Source: Planktothrix sp. FACHB-1365
Lineage (GTDB): Bacteria > Cyanobacteriota > Cyanobacteriia > Cyanobacteriales > Microcoleaceae
Reading direction: 5' to 3'
Length of the DNA: 64,000 bases
Assembly (NCBI RefSeq): GCF_014697575.1
Contig: NZ_JACJSC010000001.1
Coordinates: 62,001 to 126,000 of the forward strand
Shown piece by piece: positions 9,012 to 19,443 of the stretch; positions within the stretch are counted from its first letter, which is position 1; every line of letters begins with the position of its first letter. Both the position numbers and the translations under genes were made by a program. A model generated the notes under the pieces. That model saw only the letters and a program-made list of their open reading frames with translations, was not told where the DNA came from and did no database searches.

Positions 9012-10952
9012 ATGAGTTATTGCCTAAATCCCCAATGTCCTCAACCCCAAAACACCCCAGAGGCTAAATTTTGTTTAACCTGTGGGGCAAAATTGTTATT
9101 ACGAGAACGGTATCGCGCCATTAAAGTCATTGGTCATGGGGGGTTTGGCAAAACATTTTTAGCCATCGATGAAGATAAACCCTCCCGTCCTCCCTGTGTA
9201 ATTAAACAATTTCGCCCCCAAATGCAGGGAAATTCTCAAAAAGCCATAGAATTATTTCATCGAGAAGCAGAACGATTAGATGAGTTAGGAAAACATTCCC
9301 AAATTCCTGAATTATTAGCCCATTTTGAACAAGATAGTCATCAATATTTAGTTCAAGAATTTATTAATGGGTCGAATTTAGAAGAAGAAGTTTTGCGCCA
9401 AGGAGTTTTTAATGAAACTCAAATTCGTCAAGTTTTAAATGATTTACTCCCCGTTTTACAATTTATTCATCATCATAGAGTTATTCACCGAGATATTAAA
9501 CCCGCTAATATTATTCTTAGAGAAACTTCTCAACACCAAGGTCAGTTAGTTTTAGTGGATTTTGGTGCCGCAAAAGTGGTTACTGATACTGAAGTGGCGA
9601 TGATGGGAACTGTAATTGGTAGCCCTGAATATGTTGCGCCTGAACAAACCAGAGGACAGGCAATTTATGCCAGTGATATTTATAGTTTGGGGGTAACTTG
9701 TATTTATTTAATGACGGCAATTTCCCCCTTTGATTTATATGATATTCATGAAGATCGTTGGATTTGGCGAGATTATTTAAAACATCATTCTGTTAGTTCA
9801 GAATTAGGTAAAATTCTGGATAAAATGTTGGCTGTATTACCCAGTCAACGTTATGATTCTGCATTAAAAGTATTAAAAGATTTATATCCGAGTGGCATAC
9901 CTGTTGCGATCGCACGTCATTTACAATCTCCCCCTTTACCCCCACCCCCGCAAACGGTGAGAACGCCTATCCCATCACCTCTCCAGACCTTACCCCCCCG
10001 CACCATCCAACAACCGACTCCTCCACAAAAACAACGTGTTCAACCCTTGCGAGTACCTTCCTGGCGTTGTATTCATACCCTCACAGGTCATCGTAACGCC
10101 ATCACCGGAGTTGCGTTTAGTCCTGATGGGGAGACGTTAGCGAGTGGGAGTCAAGATCAGACGATTGAAATTTGGCGGCTAGACTCTGGGAAACGGTGGT
10201 ATACCTTAGTCGGTCATAGTAACTGGATCACAACCATTGCTTTTAGTCCTGATAGTAAGACCTTAGCCAGTGGGAGTCGAGATCAAACGATTGAAATTTG
10301 GGATATGACCAAGGGTAAAAGGTGGTATACCCTCACGGGTCATCAAGATGGGGTAGAAGCGGTGGCGTTTAGTCCCAATGGTCAATTATTAGCGAGTGGA
10401 AGTCGAGATAAAAGGATTGAAATTTGGGATATGAATAAGGGAAAACGGGGGTTTACCTTAACGGGTCATCAAGATCGAGTTTATAGTGTGGCGTTTAATT
10501 TTGATAGTCAAAAATTGGCGAGTGGGAGTCGAGATCAAACGGTAAAAATTTGGGATTTGAAGACAGCAAAGGAAGTGCAAACCTTAACGGGTCATGGGGA
10601 CTGGGTGAGAAGTGTGGCATTTAGTTTAAATGGTCAATTCTTGGCTTCAGCCTCAAAAAATGGGATGATTAAAATCTGGACAAATCAACAGGAACAATGG
10701 GTATTATTAAGAACATTAAGAGCCGATGATAAAGAGATATTTAGTATCGTTTTTAGCCCTGATCATCAGATGTTAGTGAGTGGAGGAGGACAGGGATTAT
10801 TAGATATTTGGGATGTACAAAAAGGGATATTATTAGAAACTATTAAAGCCCATGACAGTGATATTTTTACAGTGGCGTTTAGTGGGGATGGTCAATGGTT
10901 AGCCACGGGAAGTTATGACCGGACAGTAAAATTGTGGAAACAATCAAATTGA
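9012..10952 (+). CDS. Serine/threonine protein kinase with zinc ribbon and WD40 propeller
   Basis: The 646-residue protein begins with a four-cysteine zinc-ribbon-like motif (Cys4, Cys9, Cys21, Cys24). A Hanks-type kinase domain follows, with the glycine loop GHGGFGKT at 41-48, Lys65, the HRDIKPAN catalytic loop with Asp161, DFG at 183-185 and APEQ. A proline-rich linker leads to seven WD40 repeats from about residue 350, most with a GH...W pattern. All kinase catalytic residues are present. Proteins of this architecture are common in filamentous cyanobacteria and are thought to be signalling kinases that use the propeller for binding; the substrate is unknown. No transmembrane helix is seen. 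Confidence 0.92.
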   Translation: MSYCLNPQCPQPQNTPEAKFCLTCGAKLLLRERYRAIKVIGHGGFGKTFLAIDEDKPSRPPCVIKQFRPQMQGNSQKAIELFHREAERLDELGKHSQIPELLAHFEQDSHQYLVQEFINGSNLEEEVLRQGVFNETQIRQVLNDLLPVLQFIHHHRVIHRDIKPANIILRETSQHQGQLVLVDFGAAKVVTDTEVAMMGTVIGSPEYVAPEQTRGQAIYASDIYSLGVTCIYLMTAISPFDLYDIHEDRWIWRDYLKHHSVSSELGKILDKMLAVLPSQRYDSALKVLKDLYPSGIPVAIARHLQSPPLPPPPQTVRTPIPSPLQTLPPRTIQQPTPPQKQRVQPLRVPSWRCIHTLTGHRNAITGVAFSPDGETLASGSQDQTIEIWRLDSGKRWYTLVGHSNWITTIAFSPDSKTLASGSRDQTIEIWDMTKGKRWYTLTGHQDGVEAVAFSPNGQLLASGSRDKRIEIWDMNKGKRGFTLTGHQDRVYSVAFNFDSQKLASGSRDQTVKIWDLKTAKEVQTLTGHGDWVRSVAFSLNGQFLASASKNGMIKIWTNQQEQWVLLRTLRADDKEIFSIVFSPDHQMLVSGGGQGLLDIWDVQKGILLETIKAHDSDIFTVAFSGDGQWLATGSYDRTVKLWKQSN

Positions 10953-11017
10953 TTCTTCTTCTTGTATTTCTCCTCGATCTGAATCATACAGTATCTATTG
11001 CTCTACACATTACATCT

Positions 11018-11044
11018 GTACAGACGCGCCGTGGCGCGTCTCTA
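11018..11044. repeat. REP-type palindrome between kinase and topA 3' ends
   Basis: AGACGCGCC (11022-11030) pairs with GGCGCGTCT (11033-11041) around a 2-nt loop, with flanking GTA/TAC. It is a member of the GAGACG...CGTCTC family found around the REP-associated transposase at 45-46 kb. It lies between convergent genes and might also act as a transcription barrier, although there is no T-tract. Confidence 0.75.
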
Positions 11045-11055
11045 CTTCCAGCAAA

Positions 11056-13746
11056 CTAAGAGGTTGTTTTTTTACGAGTCGTTGATGATTTTTTAGTCGT
11101 GGTTTTAGTCGTTTTAGCGGTTGATTTCGAGGCGGTTTTTGTCGTTTTAGACTTACTCCGAGAACTCGAACTTGAACCTGCTTTTGCTGCTAATAATTCC
11201 AACCCTTGGGCTAACGTAAACGCTTCTACAGCCGAATCTTTAGGTAAAGAGGCGTTGACTTTTCCGTGTTTTACATAGGGGCCATAACGACCATCATAAA
11301 TATTCACGGGTTCGCCATCTTCCGGGTGAGTTCCTAACTCCCGTAAGGGTGGAATTTCTTTTTTCCCTCGTCCTCCCCGGCCACTGGTTTTCGGTTGAGC
11401 TAATAATTCTAAAGCTCGTTCTAAACTAATGGTTAACACATCATCTGGCGCTTTAATAGACCGATAATCTTTACCTTCTTTCCCCTGGTCATGAACCACA
11501 TAGGGCCCAAACGGCCCCAAGGCGGCTTTAATTTTTGCCCCAGTTTCGGGATGGGTTCCTAACAGTCGGGGTAATGCCAATAACCCCAGAGCCATATCCA
11601 TTGTGACACTTTCTTTATCAACGCCTTTGGGAAGGGAAACCCGTTTTGGTTTTTTATTATCTTCCGACTCTAACCCCAACTGAATATAGGGGCCGTAGGG
11701 GCCAATTAACACATAAATGACTGTTCCCGTTTGCGGGTCAGTGCCTAATTGTTCTGGGCCTTCGGCTTTTTGTCCGACTAATTCTCGAATCACATCGGGG
11801 GTTAAGTCGGCTGGCGTTAAATCTTGGGGAATGGAGGCGGTGATCATTTCTTCACCTTTCCCCGCTTCAATATAGGGGCCAAACTTCCCGATACAAACGC
11901 GGTATTGAATGGGATCATTTTCATCCCCTAACTGTTCCAATTCAATTGTCCGGGCGATTTTAGTATCAATTTTACTTTCCTGGTCTTTAACTTGATGTTC
12001 GAGTCCGGTTTCTCCTAAATAGAATTTTTGTAAATAAGGCAGCCAAGGCGCTTCTCCGGCGGCAATATCATCCAAAGTATCTTCCATACGGGCGGTAAAC
12101 CGGATATCTACTAAATCGGGGAAATATTTCTCTAATAAATTAGTAACAGCAAAAGCGGTAAAGGTGGGAATCAGGGCATTATTTTTTAACTGTACATAGC
12201 CCCGGTCAATAATAGTACCAATAACACTGGCGTAGGTACTGGGGCGACCAATGCCTTCACTTTCTAAGGTTTTGACTAAGGAAGCTTCCGTAAACCGGGC
12301 GGGGGGTTGGGTTTCGTGTCCCACAACTTCTAACTGTTTGCAGTTAGGATGGTCGCCAACTTTCAGAGGGGGTAATAATACTTCTTTATCTTCTAGGGCG
12401 GCTTCTGGGTCATCGGAGCCCTCAACGTAAGCCCGGAGAAACCCCGGAAAATCAATGCGTTTCCCGGTACTGCGGAACCCAGCATCCTCAACTTTTAACT
12501 CAACGGTAATATTGGTTTGGCGAGAATCAGCCATCTGAGAAGCAACGGTACGCTTCCAGATTAAATCATACAGGCTAAGTTCGGCTCCACTGAGATCGGT
12601 TTCTTGGGGCGTGCGGAAATGATTTCCCGCCGGACGGATGGCTTCGTGGGCTTCCTGTGCGCCTTTAGATTTAGTTGTATATTGACGGGGTTTAGGACTG
12701 AGGTAGTTTTTCCCATATTTCTGTTCCACACATTCTCGCGTTGCGGTGATTGCTTGTTCCGATAAATGCACGGAATCTGTTCTCATATAAGTAATATAAC
12801 CCCGCTCATACAAACTTTGGGCAATTTGCATGGTTTGACGGGCACTTAACCGCAGTTTCCGGTTGGACTCTTGCTGCAATGTGGAGGTTGTAAACGGAGG
12901 TAAGGGTTTGCGGGTAACGGCTTTTTCTTCCAGATTAGTGACTGTCCAGGGTTTACCAAAGATTCGTTGTTTTAAAGCTTCTGCTTGGGCTTCATCCAGT
13001 AAAACCACATTTCGACCTTGAGCAATTTTTCCGGTGGTTTCATCAAAATCGCTTCCGGTGGCAACTTTTATCCCCCCAAGGCTGACGAGTTTAGACTCAA
13101 ATTGACTTTGGGTGTGTTCCAGAAGCGCTTTTAAATCCCAATATCCCCCAGACCGAAATGCACGGCGTTCTCGTTCTCGACTGACGAGTAACCGCACCGC
13201 TACCGATTGTACTCGTCCGGCGGATAATCCCCGCGCAATTTTTTTCCACAGCAGGGGGGAAAGGGTATATCCATAGAGGCGGTCAAGAATGCGGCGGGTT
13301 TCTTGGGCGTGAACTAATTGTTCATCAACGGTGCGACAATTTCTCAGGGCTTCACGAATGGCCTCTTGGGTAATTTCGTGAAACACCATGCGTTTAATCG
13401 GAACTTTGGGTTGCAGAATTTGAAGTAAATGCCAACTAATACTTTCTCCCTCTCGGTCTTCGTCAGTGGCGAGGACAAGTTCGTCCGCTTGCTTGAGGGC
13501 GGCTTTGAGTTCTTTAACGATTTTTTGCTTATCTTTGGGGATAACGTAAATGGGTTCAAAGTTTGATTCTACATTGACCCCCAGTTGCGCCCACTTCTCC
13601 GTCTTATACTCTTCGGGAATTTCTTCCGCCGAGGGAGGGAGGTCACGAACATGACCCATTGACGCTTCCACCCGATAGCTGGAGGGGAGGAAGTTGCGAA
13701 TGGTACGCGCTTTAGTGGGAGATTCAACGATGACTAAGGTTGACAT
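11056..13746 (-). CDS. topA: DNA topoisomerase I
   Basis: TopA relaxes negative supercoils through a transient phosphotyrosine bond. From the chosen start at 13746 the product has 896 residues and opens with [16 protein letters not shown], the TOPRIM start. The TOPRIM acidic motif [16 protein letters not shown] and the active-site tyrosine segment [13 protein letters not shown] are intact. The C-terminal part carries four GxxGPY repeats (for example [10 protein letters not shown] and [10 protein letters not shown]) in place of zinc fingers, then a Lys/Thr/Ser-rich tail. An in-frame start at 13845 would add 33 residues unlike the family, so it was not used. Confidence 0.96.
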   Translation of the reverse strand: MSTLVIVESPTKARTIRNFLPSSYRVEASMGHVRDLPPSAEEIPEEYKTEKWAQLGVNVESNFEPIYVIPKDKQKIVKELKAALKQADELVLATDEDREGESISWHLLQILQPKVPIKRMVFHEITQEAIREALRNCRTVDEQLVHAQETRRILDRLYGYTLSPLLWKKIARGLSAGRVQSVAVRLLVSRERERRAFRSGGYWDLKALLEHTQSQFESKLVSLGGIKVATGSDFDETTGKIAQGRNVVLLDEAQAEALKQRIFGKPWTVTNLEEKAVTRKPLPPFTTSTLQQESNRKLRLSARQTMQIAQSLYERGYITYMRTDSVHLSEQAITATRECVEQKYGKNYLSPKPRQYTTKSKGAQEAHEAIRPAGNHFRTPQETDLSGAELSLYDLIWKRTVASQMADSRQTNITVELKVEDAGFRSTGKRIDFPGFLRAYVEGSDDPEAALEDKEVLLPPLKVGDHPNCKQLEVVGHETQPPARFTEASLVKTLESEGIGRPSTYASVIGTIIDRGYVQLKNNALIPTFTAFAVTNLLEKYFPDLVDIRFTARMEDTLDDIAAGEAPWLPYLQKFYLGETGLEHQVKDQESKIDTKIARTIELEQLGDENDPIQYRVCIGKFGPYIEAGKGEEMITASIPQDLTPADLTPDVIRELVGQKAEGPEQLGTDPQTGTVIYVLIGPYGPYIQLGLESEDNKKPKRVSLPKGVDKESVTMDMALGLLALPRLLGTHPETGAKIKAALGPFGPYVVHDQGKEGKDYRSIKAPDDVLTISLERALELLAQPKTSGRGGRGKKEIPPLRELGTHPEDGEPVNIYDGRYGPYVKHGKVNASLPKDSAVEAFTLAQGLELLAAKAGSSSSSRSKSKTTKTASKSTAKTTKTTTKKSSTTRKKTTS

Positions 13747-13953
13747 GGCGTCTTCTTCGGATAGCAGCGAACTGGGACAAATGCAAGAAAAGGGACGGTT
13801 AACTGCTAGGAGTAAACAGCCCTTTAGCTCTATGCTATCTTGCAAAGTTCATTTAATTACGACGGATTCTATAATCAAGCATGATAACACCCTGATTTCA
13901 CAACAGTGATCAAGGTGTTTACAGAATTTTAAATTTTTCAGACCAACCTTCCC

Positions 13954-14178
13954 TTACGGAGGAGATTCCGGGTAAGAAATCTCGTCTTTTAATCCAGACA
14001 AGTTAATGTAGATTTTGGGAGTGGTTGTTTCTGAATGGGAGTCGGATCTATTTTTTTTTGAGAGATCGGCTAATGACCATGTTAAACTTAAGATCGCCAG
14101 TTTAGCGATCGCATCTAATTGTTGATCTTGAGAGTCTGTGATCGGATTGGTTTTAGAATCAGAGTTATTAGTATTCAT
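13954..14178 (-). CDS. Small hypothetical protein
   Basis: I do not recognise this 74-residue product. The N-terminal 25 residues are polar and Asn/Ser/Asp-rich, a central helix-like stretch (AIAKLAILSLTWSLADLSKK) could be amphipathic, and the end is polar. There is no signal peptide or clear motif. It reads toward topA, 207 bp away, and a weak hairpin lies between them. Codon pattern and clean start make it plausible but not certain. Confidence 0.45.
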   Translation of the reverse strand: MNTNNSDSKTNPITDSQDQQLDAIAKLAILSLTWSLADLSKKNRSDSHSETTTPKIYINLSGLKDEISYPESPP

Positions 14179-14324
14179 AGCAGTAAATTGTATAGAACCT
14201 ATTCCAATTCTTCTTGATCCGGCTTGACATTTCCGTAATTTTTGTCAATTTTGTTTGTGATAATCCTTACCGATTTCTGTGATTCATCTCACAAGTATTG
14301 CTGCTCGGTGCTAAACTCTGAAAA

Positions 14325-15821
14325 TTAAATCCAGGACTGAAACCACATCCGCATTTTCCACTGTCCAGGAGACATAGGCAAACCTAAATATAAAGGCATC
14401 CAATACAAAAAACCGAATAAAACTAGGCAAATAACCGTACCTCCAAGCCACCGAAATTGAGGTTTATGGCTATATAACCAGCGTTCTAACCACCAAGCTA
14501 AAGCCATACAACTAAAAACAAACCCTGTCATGTAATGGTAAATAAATAAACAACGTGTTACTTTCACCCAAGGTAATATATTAGCCAACCAATTTAGGGT
14601 AAGAAATGTTGTTAACCACAGTTCAGGTGTTGGGGGAAATTGTAGGGAAAATTGGGGTTTTAACCGGGAAAATTGAACGGATATCTCCCTCCAAATTCGT
14701 TGAATTAACATTCCTATTAATAAGAGACTCGCTAAGGTTGATAACCACCATAAAAATGGATTTCCCATCGCATGAACGGCATAAATCAGGGGGAGTTGCT
14801 CAGGATTATTTAACGGTAAAATAGGATTAGGGGGCGTTGTGGCTTCAACTTTGGTGAAAAAATAAGCGACGGGTCGTAACATTAAAAGCCAACTGTACCA
14901 TTTAGAACAGTAGGGATGCACTTTTTCCCCATCTCCTAAGTTTTGATGATAACCCCAGATTTTAGTTTGAAGTCCCCAAAAACCCGGAGTCGGATTTTGT
15001 TGTAAATGGGGAAGCCAAGCAATAATATAAACTAGAATAGGAATCAGAATTAAAGTTACTCCCATTAAAATCGGGGTGAGTTGAGTTAGGTTTTCTAGGG
15101 GAGATTTAAAAGAACTTTCGGTCGGTTTATTGTCTGATTTTTCGCTCATTTTTTGAACGATAAAACCTGCGATAACTATTCCATCAATTCCAACTAAAAA
15201 TCCTAATCCATTCCATTTAGTTGCAATAGAAAGTCCTAATCCTATTCCAGCTAAACTCATCCAAAACCAACGGTTTAGCCCTTTTTTTTGTAAGGCAATT
15301 AAAAAGAAAAGTTGTCCTAATAATCCAAAAAAAACAATATAAATATTACTTAAGGCATAACGGGATTCAACAATAAATAATCCATCAATTGCCATTAAAA
15401 AAGTAGCAATTAAGGTATAACTACGACGGTGAGTAAGTTGATAAGCGATCGCACCGACAATTAAAGGAATAAAGGAACCAAATAACGCATTAAACCAGCG
15501 ATAACTCCAGGTTGAGAGGGTAGAACCTGTTAACTGATTAACAGTTTCGTGTCCAAAGGGCAGTTTAGAACCTAGCCAAATTCCTATGGCGATTAAATAT
15601 TGGCTGACGGGAGGATGGGAATTAAAAAAAGGAGTTTGGGTTAAATAATTATTGCCAAATTTAGCATAATACACTTCATCAAAGACTAAGGTATTAAATC
15701 GGCTTAAACCCCAAAATCTGAGGAGGATAGACCCGATAAATATTGTGAGCATTCCCAAGGTAAACCCGGAGACTGGAAGTAGAGATCGAGAGGTATTACT
15801 GTTTTTATTAACCACTGGCAT
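14325..15821 (-). CDS. PMT-family phospholipid-carrier-dependent glycosyltransferase
   Basis: This 498-residue membrane protein resembles dolichyl-phosphate-mannose protein mannosyltransferases (GT39), which transfer a sugar from a lipid carrier to a protein Ser/Thr outside the membrane. A first helix near residues 18-35 is followed by the VFDEVYYAKFGNNYL block, whose Asp-Glu pair is the catalytic signature, and an NSHPPVSQY stretch. About ten further hydrophobic segments follow. It overlaps the preceding ABC ATPase gene by 14 bp, so the two are probably co-translated. The acceptor protein and donor sugar are unknown. Confidence 0.88.
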   Translation of the reverse strand: MPVVNKNSNTSRSLLPVSGFTLGMLTIFIGSILLRFWGLSRFNTLVFDEVYYAKFGNNYLTQTPFFNSHPPVSQYLIAIGIWLGSKLPFGHETVNQLTGSTLSTWSYRWFNALFGSFIPLIVGAIAYQLTHRRSYTLIATFLMAIDGLFIVESRYALSNIYIVFFGLLGQLFFLIALQKKGLNRWFWMSLAGIGLGLSIATKWNGLGFLVGIDGIVIAGFIVQKMSEKSDNKPTESSFKSPLENLTQLTPILMGVTLILIPILVYIIAWLPHLQQNPTPGFWGLQTKIWGYHQNLGDGEKVHPYCSKWYSWLLMLRPVAYFFTKVEATTPPNPILPLNNPEQLPLIYAVHAMGNPFLWWLSTLASLLLIGMLIQRIWREISVQFSRLKPQFSLQFPPTPELWLTTFLTLNWLANILPWVKVTRCLFIYHYMTGFVFSCMALAWWLERWLYSHKPQFRWLGGTVICLVLFGFLYWMPLYLGLPMSPGQWKMRMWFQSWI

Positions 15822-16797
15822 GAATCCCCCTTTCTTTTAACTTCTGCATAAAAAATTCTTCTAAGGTTAATCGCGCTAAATTCAAACTAAACAGTTGAGC
15901 ATCCATTTCTTTTAATACGCCCAAAAACACTTCGGGATCAGCTTTGAGATGTCCTTCCCAATAGTCTTGATCGACTTCTAAATCCGATATCCAATTTTTT
16001 AGACTATTCACATCCCCCCCTTTTCCTTTAACAGCGTAGGTTTGAGTTGTTCCTAATAAATCATCCAGAGAACCCATGCTAATCAATTCTCCTTCTGCTA
16101 AAATTGCAATGCGATCGCAAACTTTCTCCACATCGGATAAAACATGACTATTGAAAAAAATGGTTTTATTCTGTGCTTTTAACGATAAAATAATTTCCCG
16201 AATTTGATACCGTCCCATTGGGTCAAGTCCTGACATGGGTTCATCTAAAAACACCACTTCAGGATCATTAATTAAGGCTTGCGCCATGCCTACCCGTTGT
16301 AACATTCCCTTAGAATATTGACGCATTTGCTTTTTAATGGCGGCGGATTTTGCTAATCCGACTAAATCTAATAATTGGGGAATGCGTTGACGTTGGATTG
16401 ATTTGGGAATTTGAAATAGTCCGGCGGCAAATTCTAAAAATTCCCATCCTGTGAGATGATCATAAAAATAGGGATTTTCGGGTAAATATCCCACTCGTTG
16501 TTTAACGTGGCGATCGCCAATGGGTTTCCCTAATAATAATCCTGAACCTGATGTCGGACGTACAATTCCTAATAAGGTTTTTAATAAGGTGGTTTTCCCC
16601 GCACCATTTTGTCCTAATAAGCCAAAGGTTTCCCCAGCCTGAATTGTTAAAGTACAGTTTTTTAAGGATTCAATCTTTTGATTCATCCAAAAACCTGTAC
16701 GATAAAATTTCCCTAAGTTCTGGGTTTTTACCACAGGGTTTAAAGGCGGAATTAAAGAGGAATCTTTGACCTCGATAGCCGAATCCATAAGTGTCAC
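15808..16797 (-). CDS. ABC transporter ATP-binding protein
   Basis: The 329-residue protein is an ABC ATPase of the type that pairs with ABC-2 permeases. The Walker A GQNGAGKTT, the signature YSKGMLQRVGMAQAL, the Walker B VVFLDEPMSGLD and the H-loop NSHVLSDVE are all intact. The last 90 residues form the regulatory C-terminal extension seen in such exporters. It overlaps the CoA-binding gene by 4 bp upstream and the PMT glycosyltransferase by 14 bp downstream. No permease gene is present in the operon, which is unusual. Confidence 0.93.
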   Translation of the reverse strand: MTLMDSAIEVKDSSLIPPLNPVVKTQNLGKFYRTGFWMNQKIESLKNCTLTIQAGETFGLLGQNGAGKTTLLKTLLGIVRPTSGSGLLLGKPIGDRHVKQRVGYLPENPYFYDHLTGWEFLEFAAGLFQIPKSIQRQRIPQLLDLVGLAKSAAIKKQMRQYSKGMLQRVGMAQALINDPEVVFLDEPMSGLDPMGRYQIREIILSLKAQNKTIFFNSHVLSDVEKVCDRIAILAEGELISMGSLDDLLGTTQTYAVKGKGGDVNSLKNWISDLEVDQDYWEGHLKADPEVFLGVLKEMDAQLFSLNLARLTLEEFFMQKLKERGIHASG

Positions 16798-17225
16798 GGA
16801 TGAATAGGAATGTTTAGGCGGTAATATTCTATTTTAATACAACAATTCATCGCTATATTCAACCCCGCCTTTAAAGCAATTTCGGCGGCTTGAGCCTCAA
16901 AAATCCCAGTTTGCGCCCAAACGGTTTTTGCTTGAACCGCGATCGCTTCTTCGACAATTTCTGTTAAAAATTCAGAACGGCGAAATACATTTACAATATC
17001 AATCGGTTCAGGAATTGCTGTTAAATTCGGATAACAGGGTTGATTGTCAATTTCCGTGAAGGCCGGATTAACGGGGTAAACCCGATAACCTACGTTTCGC
17101 AAAAATTGCCCCACTTGATAACTGGCTCGTTCCGGTTTATTGGAATATCCCACCAGAGCAATTACTCTCCCGTGGGTTAAAACCTCCCGCATTGCTGTAT
17201 CGTCTTGATTGAGATTAATTGACAT
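16794..17225 (-). CDS. CoA-binding domain protein (YccU-like)
   Basis: This 143-residue protein is a stand-alone CoA-binding Rossmann domain. The nucleotide-binding start ALVGYSNKPERASYQVGQFL, the GYRVYPVNPAF strand and the TVWAQTGIFEAQAAEIA helix are typical. Members are small cytosolic proteins of unknown physiological role. It is the first gene of a tight three-gene operon, with 4-bp overlap to the ABC ATPase gene. Confidence 0.9.
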   Translation of the reverse strand: MSINLNQDDTAMREVLTHGRVIALVGYSNKPERASYQVGQFLRNVGYRVYPVNPAFTEIDNQPCYPNLTAIPEPIDIVNVFRRSEFLTEIVEEAIAVQAKTVWAQTGIFEAQAAEIALKAGLNIAMNCCIKIEYYRLNIPIHP

Positions 17226-18146
17226 ATTTCACATAGATTAGGTGACTGTATTGTACCTAATGGTCTAATCGCTACTACCAAGTTAAGTATTTCTAATTTA
17301 TCCTTGCAGATAATTTTAATCTTTAAAATTTTATCATGGAATCTTGATATTAGATTGAGAATTAATCTCAAATAGTTGACGAGATTATAGGGGTTCTGGT
17401 ATACTTTAGGAAATACCTCTCAAGGGTTTATTGTGTCTATTTGCCAAAATAAAGTCTACAACCCTGATTCTGTCGTTAAATATCTGGGTTTTGTGACTAA
17501 ATTTCCGGTTGGCGATACCCAATTTTAGGGAGAAATAACTGAAGTAGTTGAGGGGTATCTTGACAAAATCATTAATTTGTGCATAAAACCTACAACACTG
17601 CACCCAAAGCAGGGAAAACGAGCTTGATAATACCCAAAGTGTTGCTCAGGATTGAAATTAATATCCGTACTCAACAATACAGTAATTTTCCCTTGACAGT
17701 TAGAGTCAATATAGAAATCCGTCCCGATGTTGGAATTATTGAAAACCTCTCTGAAACCCTATTCCCTTCTTATTATCAATCAATGTTTAACTTTTTTTAA
17801 ATAAAATTGTTGATCAAAAATATAAACTGAACAAAATCAACATTTCAGCCGTTTTTATCAAAACTGTCCGGCTTATTGCTACTTATGAATTGTAAAAAAG
17901 TTGGATATTCAATCCAATTTTATATTCATAAGTTATAATCTGAAATAGAAAAAAGTATTCTATAAAAGGGAATAAGAAATAAGGAATACGCCAGAAGGAA
18001 TAGTAATTAGCACCCGCTTTTCCTCTGCTCCTTTACTCATCAATTATATTGAGCTAAAATTTCAGTATTTCATATAATTGATTAACACAGAGAGTTACTT
18101 CAGTACCCCAAAATCAATCCGACTTTTTGAATAAGGAAACAGAACT
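17226..18146. other. 920-bp intergenic region with decayed transposase
   Basis: This AT-rich stretch separates divergent operons. It contains the transposase remnant at 17525-17758 (minus strand). A promoter-like pair, TTGACG at 17376-17381 and TATACT at 17400-17405, has an 18-bp spacer on the plus strand. It is followed by a 31-codon open frame from GTG 17433 that overlaps the remnant region. No intact gene or RNA was recognised in the rest. Confidence 0.6.
17525..17758 (-). pseudogene. Transposase fragment (DDE type, IS4/IS701-like)
   Basis: A 77-codon open stretch has no start codon of its own. It contains GKITVLLSTDINFNPEQHF followed by GYYQARFP. This resembles the strand and helix before the last catalytic glutamate in IS4/IS701-type DDE transposases, where the pattern is LLSTD...YYxARFQIEF. 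The match breaks off exactly at ARFP, so the region with the glutamate is missing or frameshifted. Upstream sequence has stops. The family assignment is from memory of the motif and is tentative. Confidence 0.5.
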
Positions 18147-19367
18147 ATGAATTCCTGCCAATTGATTTTACTTCCTGCATTAAAAGCTAAAAAAGTATCA
18201 GACAACCAACTGATCATCACTCAAAAGTTTATTGATGGTGTTCTTGAGTATCAAAAGTATTGGCAAGGTTCCATCAAAGTCCTCATAGAGGAAGAGAATA
18301 TCTTAACCAATAACCTTGATAATATAGTAGTTAATATTAATCTATTGCCTTTTAAAATAGAAGTGGTTAACTTAGACTTCCTTGGGGAACGTCAAGAATT
18401 GCACGAAAATTCTGTTTTTGTAATTAGTGCAAGTTATAGACACAATCAGATTAGCAAAGTTTGTAAATCTCATAATATTCCCTGCCTTTATATTACTGAG
18501 TATAGCTTAAAGACTCGAATACAGATTATCAATGCGACCACTCAAAATCCGCTTCTCAGGTTAAGAAGATATTGGTGGCAAATTTCGCAAGAATTCAAAC
18601 AACGGCAAGCGATATCCATAGCCAATGGCGTACAGTGTAATGGCATTCCCACTTACGAAGCTTATCACAATATTAACTCCAATCCTTTCCTTTATTTTGA
18701 TGCTAGAATTACAGAAGAGATGACAATCAGTTCTGCAAATTTACAGGCAAGAACGTCTCACTGTTTAGAAAGAGAACCTCTGCGTTTACTATTTTCTGGG
18801 CGTTTAATTAAAATGAAAGGTGCGGATCACTTAATTTCAGTTGCTGAACATCTTAAAGCCCTTGGGGTTAAATTCGAGATGTTTATTTGTGGGGATGGAG
18901 AACTCAAAGAAACAATGCAACAACAAATTCAGCAAAAAGGACTTTCTGAGTTTATTAAAATGCCCGGAATTCTGGAATTTAAAAACGAACTGGTTCCCTT
19001 TGTGCAGAAAAATATAGATTTATTTATCTGTTGCCATCGCCAAGGTGATCCGTCTTGTACCTATTTAGAAACTATGAGTTGTGGTGTTCCGATTGTGGGA
19101 TATGATAATGAAGCCTTTGTTGGTGTTGTCAATTATTCCCAAGCGGGTTGGTTTGTGAAGATGAACCGACCGGATTTATTAGCGCAAAAAATTGCCCAAT
19201 TAAACGAGAATCGGGAACTGATTGTTGCTGAATCTTATAAATCGATTGAATTTGCAAAACAACATACATTTGACAAAACCTTTAAAAAAAGGATTGCTCA
19301 CATTCAAGAAATAGCCAATTATAAAGAAGACGTTGTTTCTACAGGAAATTATGCCAGAGTACAATAG
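18147..19367 (+). CDS. Glycosyltransferase, GT4-like
   Basis: The 406-residue protein has a GT-B fold. The C-terminal half shows LLFSGRLIKMKGADHL (donor domain start), FEMFICGDGELKE, and the LETMSCGVPIVGYDNEAF segment with the acidic residues that hold the sugar nucleotide in GT4 enzymes. The N-terminal acceptor domain is divergent. It is 76 bp upstream of a GT61-type gene on the same strand, which suggests a small glycan-modifying unit. The acceptor is unknown. Confidence 0.87.
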   Translation: MNSCQLILLPALKAKKVSDNQLIITQKFIDGVLEYQKYWQGSIKVLIEEENILTNNLDNIVVNINLLPFKIEVVNLDFLGERQELHENSVFVISASYRHNQISKVCKSHNIPCLYITEYSLKTRIQIINATTQNPLLRLRRYWWQISQEFKQRQAISIANGVQCNGIPTYEAYHNINSNPFLYFDARITEEMTISSANLQARTSHCLEREPLRLLFSGRLIKMKGADHLISVAEHLKALGVKFEMFICGDGELKETMQQQIQQKGLSEFIKMPGILEFKNELVPFVQKNIDLFICCHRQGDPSCTYLETMSCGVPIVGYDNEAFVGVVNYSQAGWFVKMNRPDLLAQKIAQLNENRELIVAESYKSIEFAKQHTFDKTFKKRIAHIQEIANYKEDVVSTGNYARVQ

Positions 19368-19443
19368 CACTCTAATTCATGATTAAATCCTGAAATTGTA
19401 TTCAGTTTAAAAACGTTAAACAACAGTATCTAATTACAGTTTT

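Noticed and set aside
13747-13845. Upstream in-frame start for topA adding 33 residues
   Set aside because: The extra residues are unlike topoisomerase I, and the internal ATG gives the canonical TOPRIM start.
17433-17528. 31-codon frame with a good promoter-like sequence (17376-17405) and AAGGG ribosome site
   Set aside because: It overlaps or adjoins the decayed transposase on the other strand, has no known homologue, and ends at a stop with open frame continuing after it; probably chance or IS-derived.
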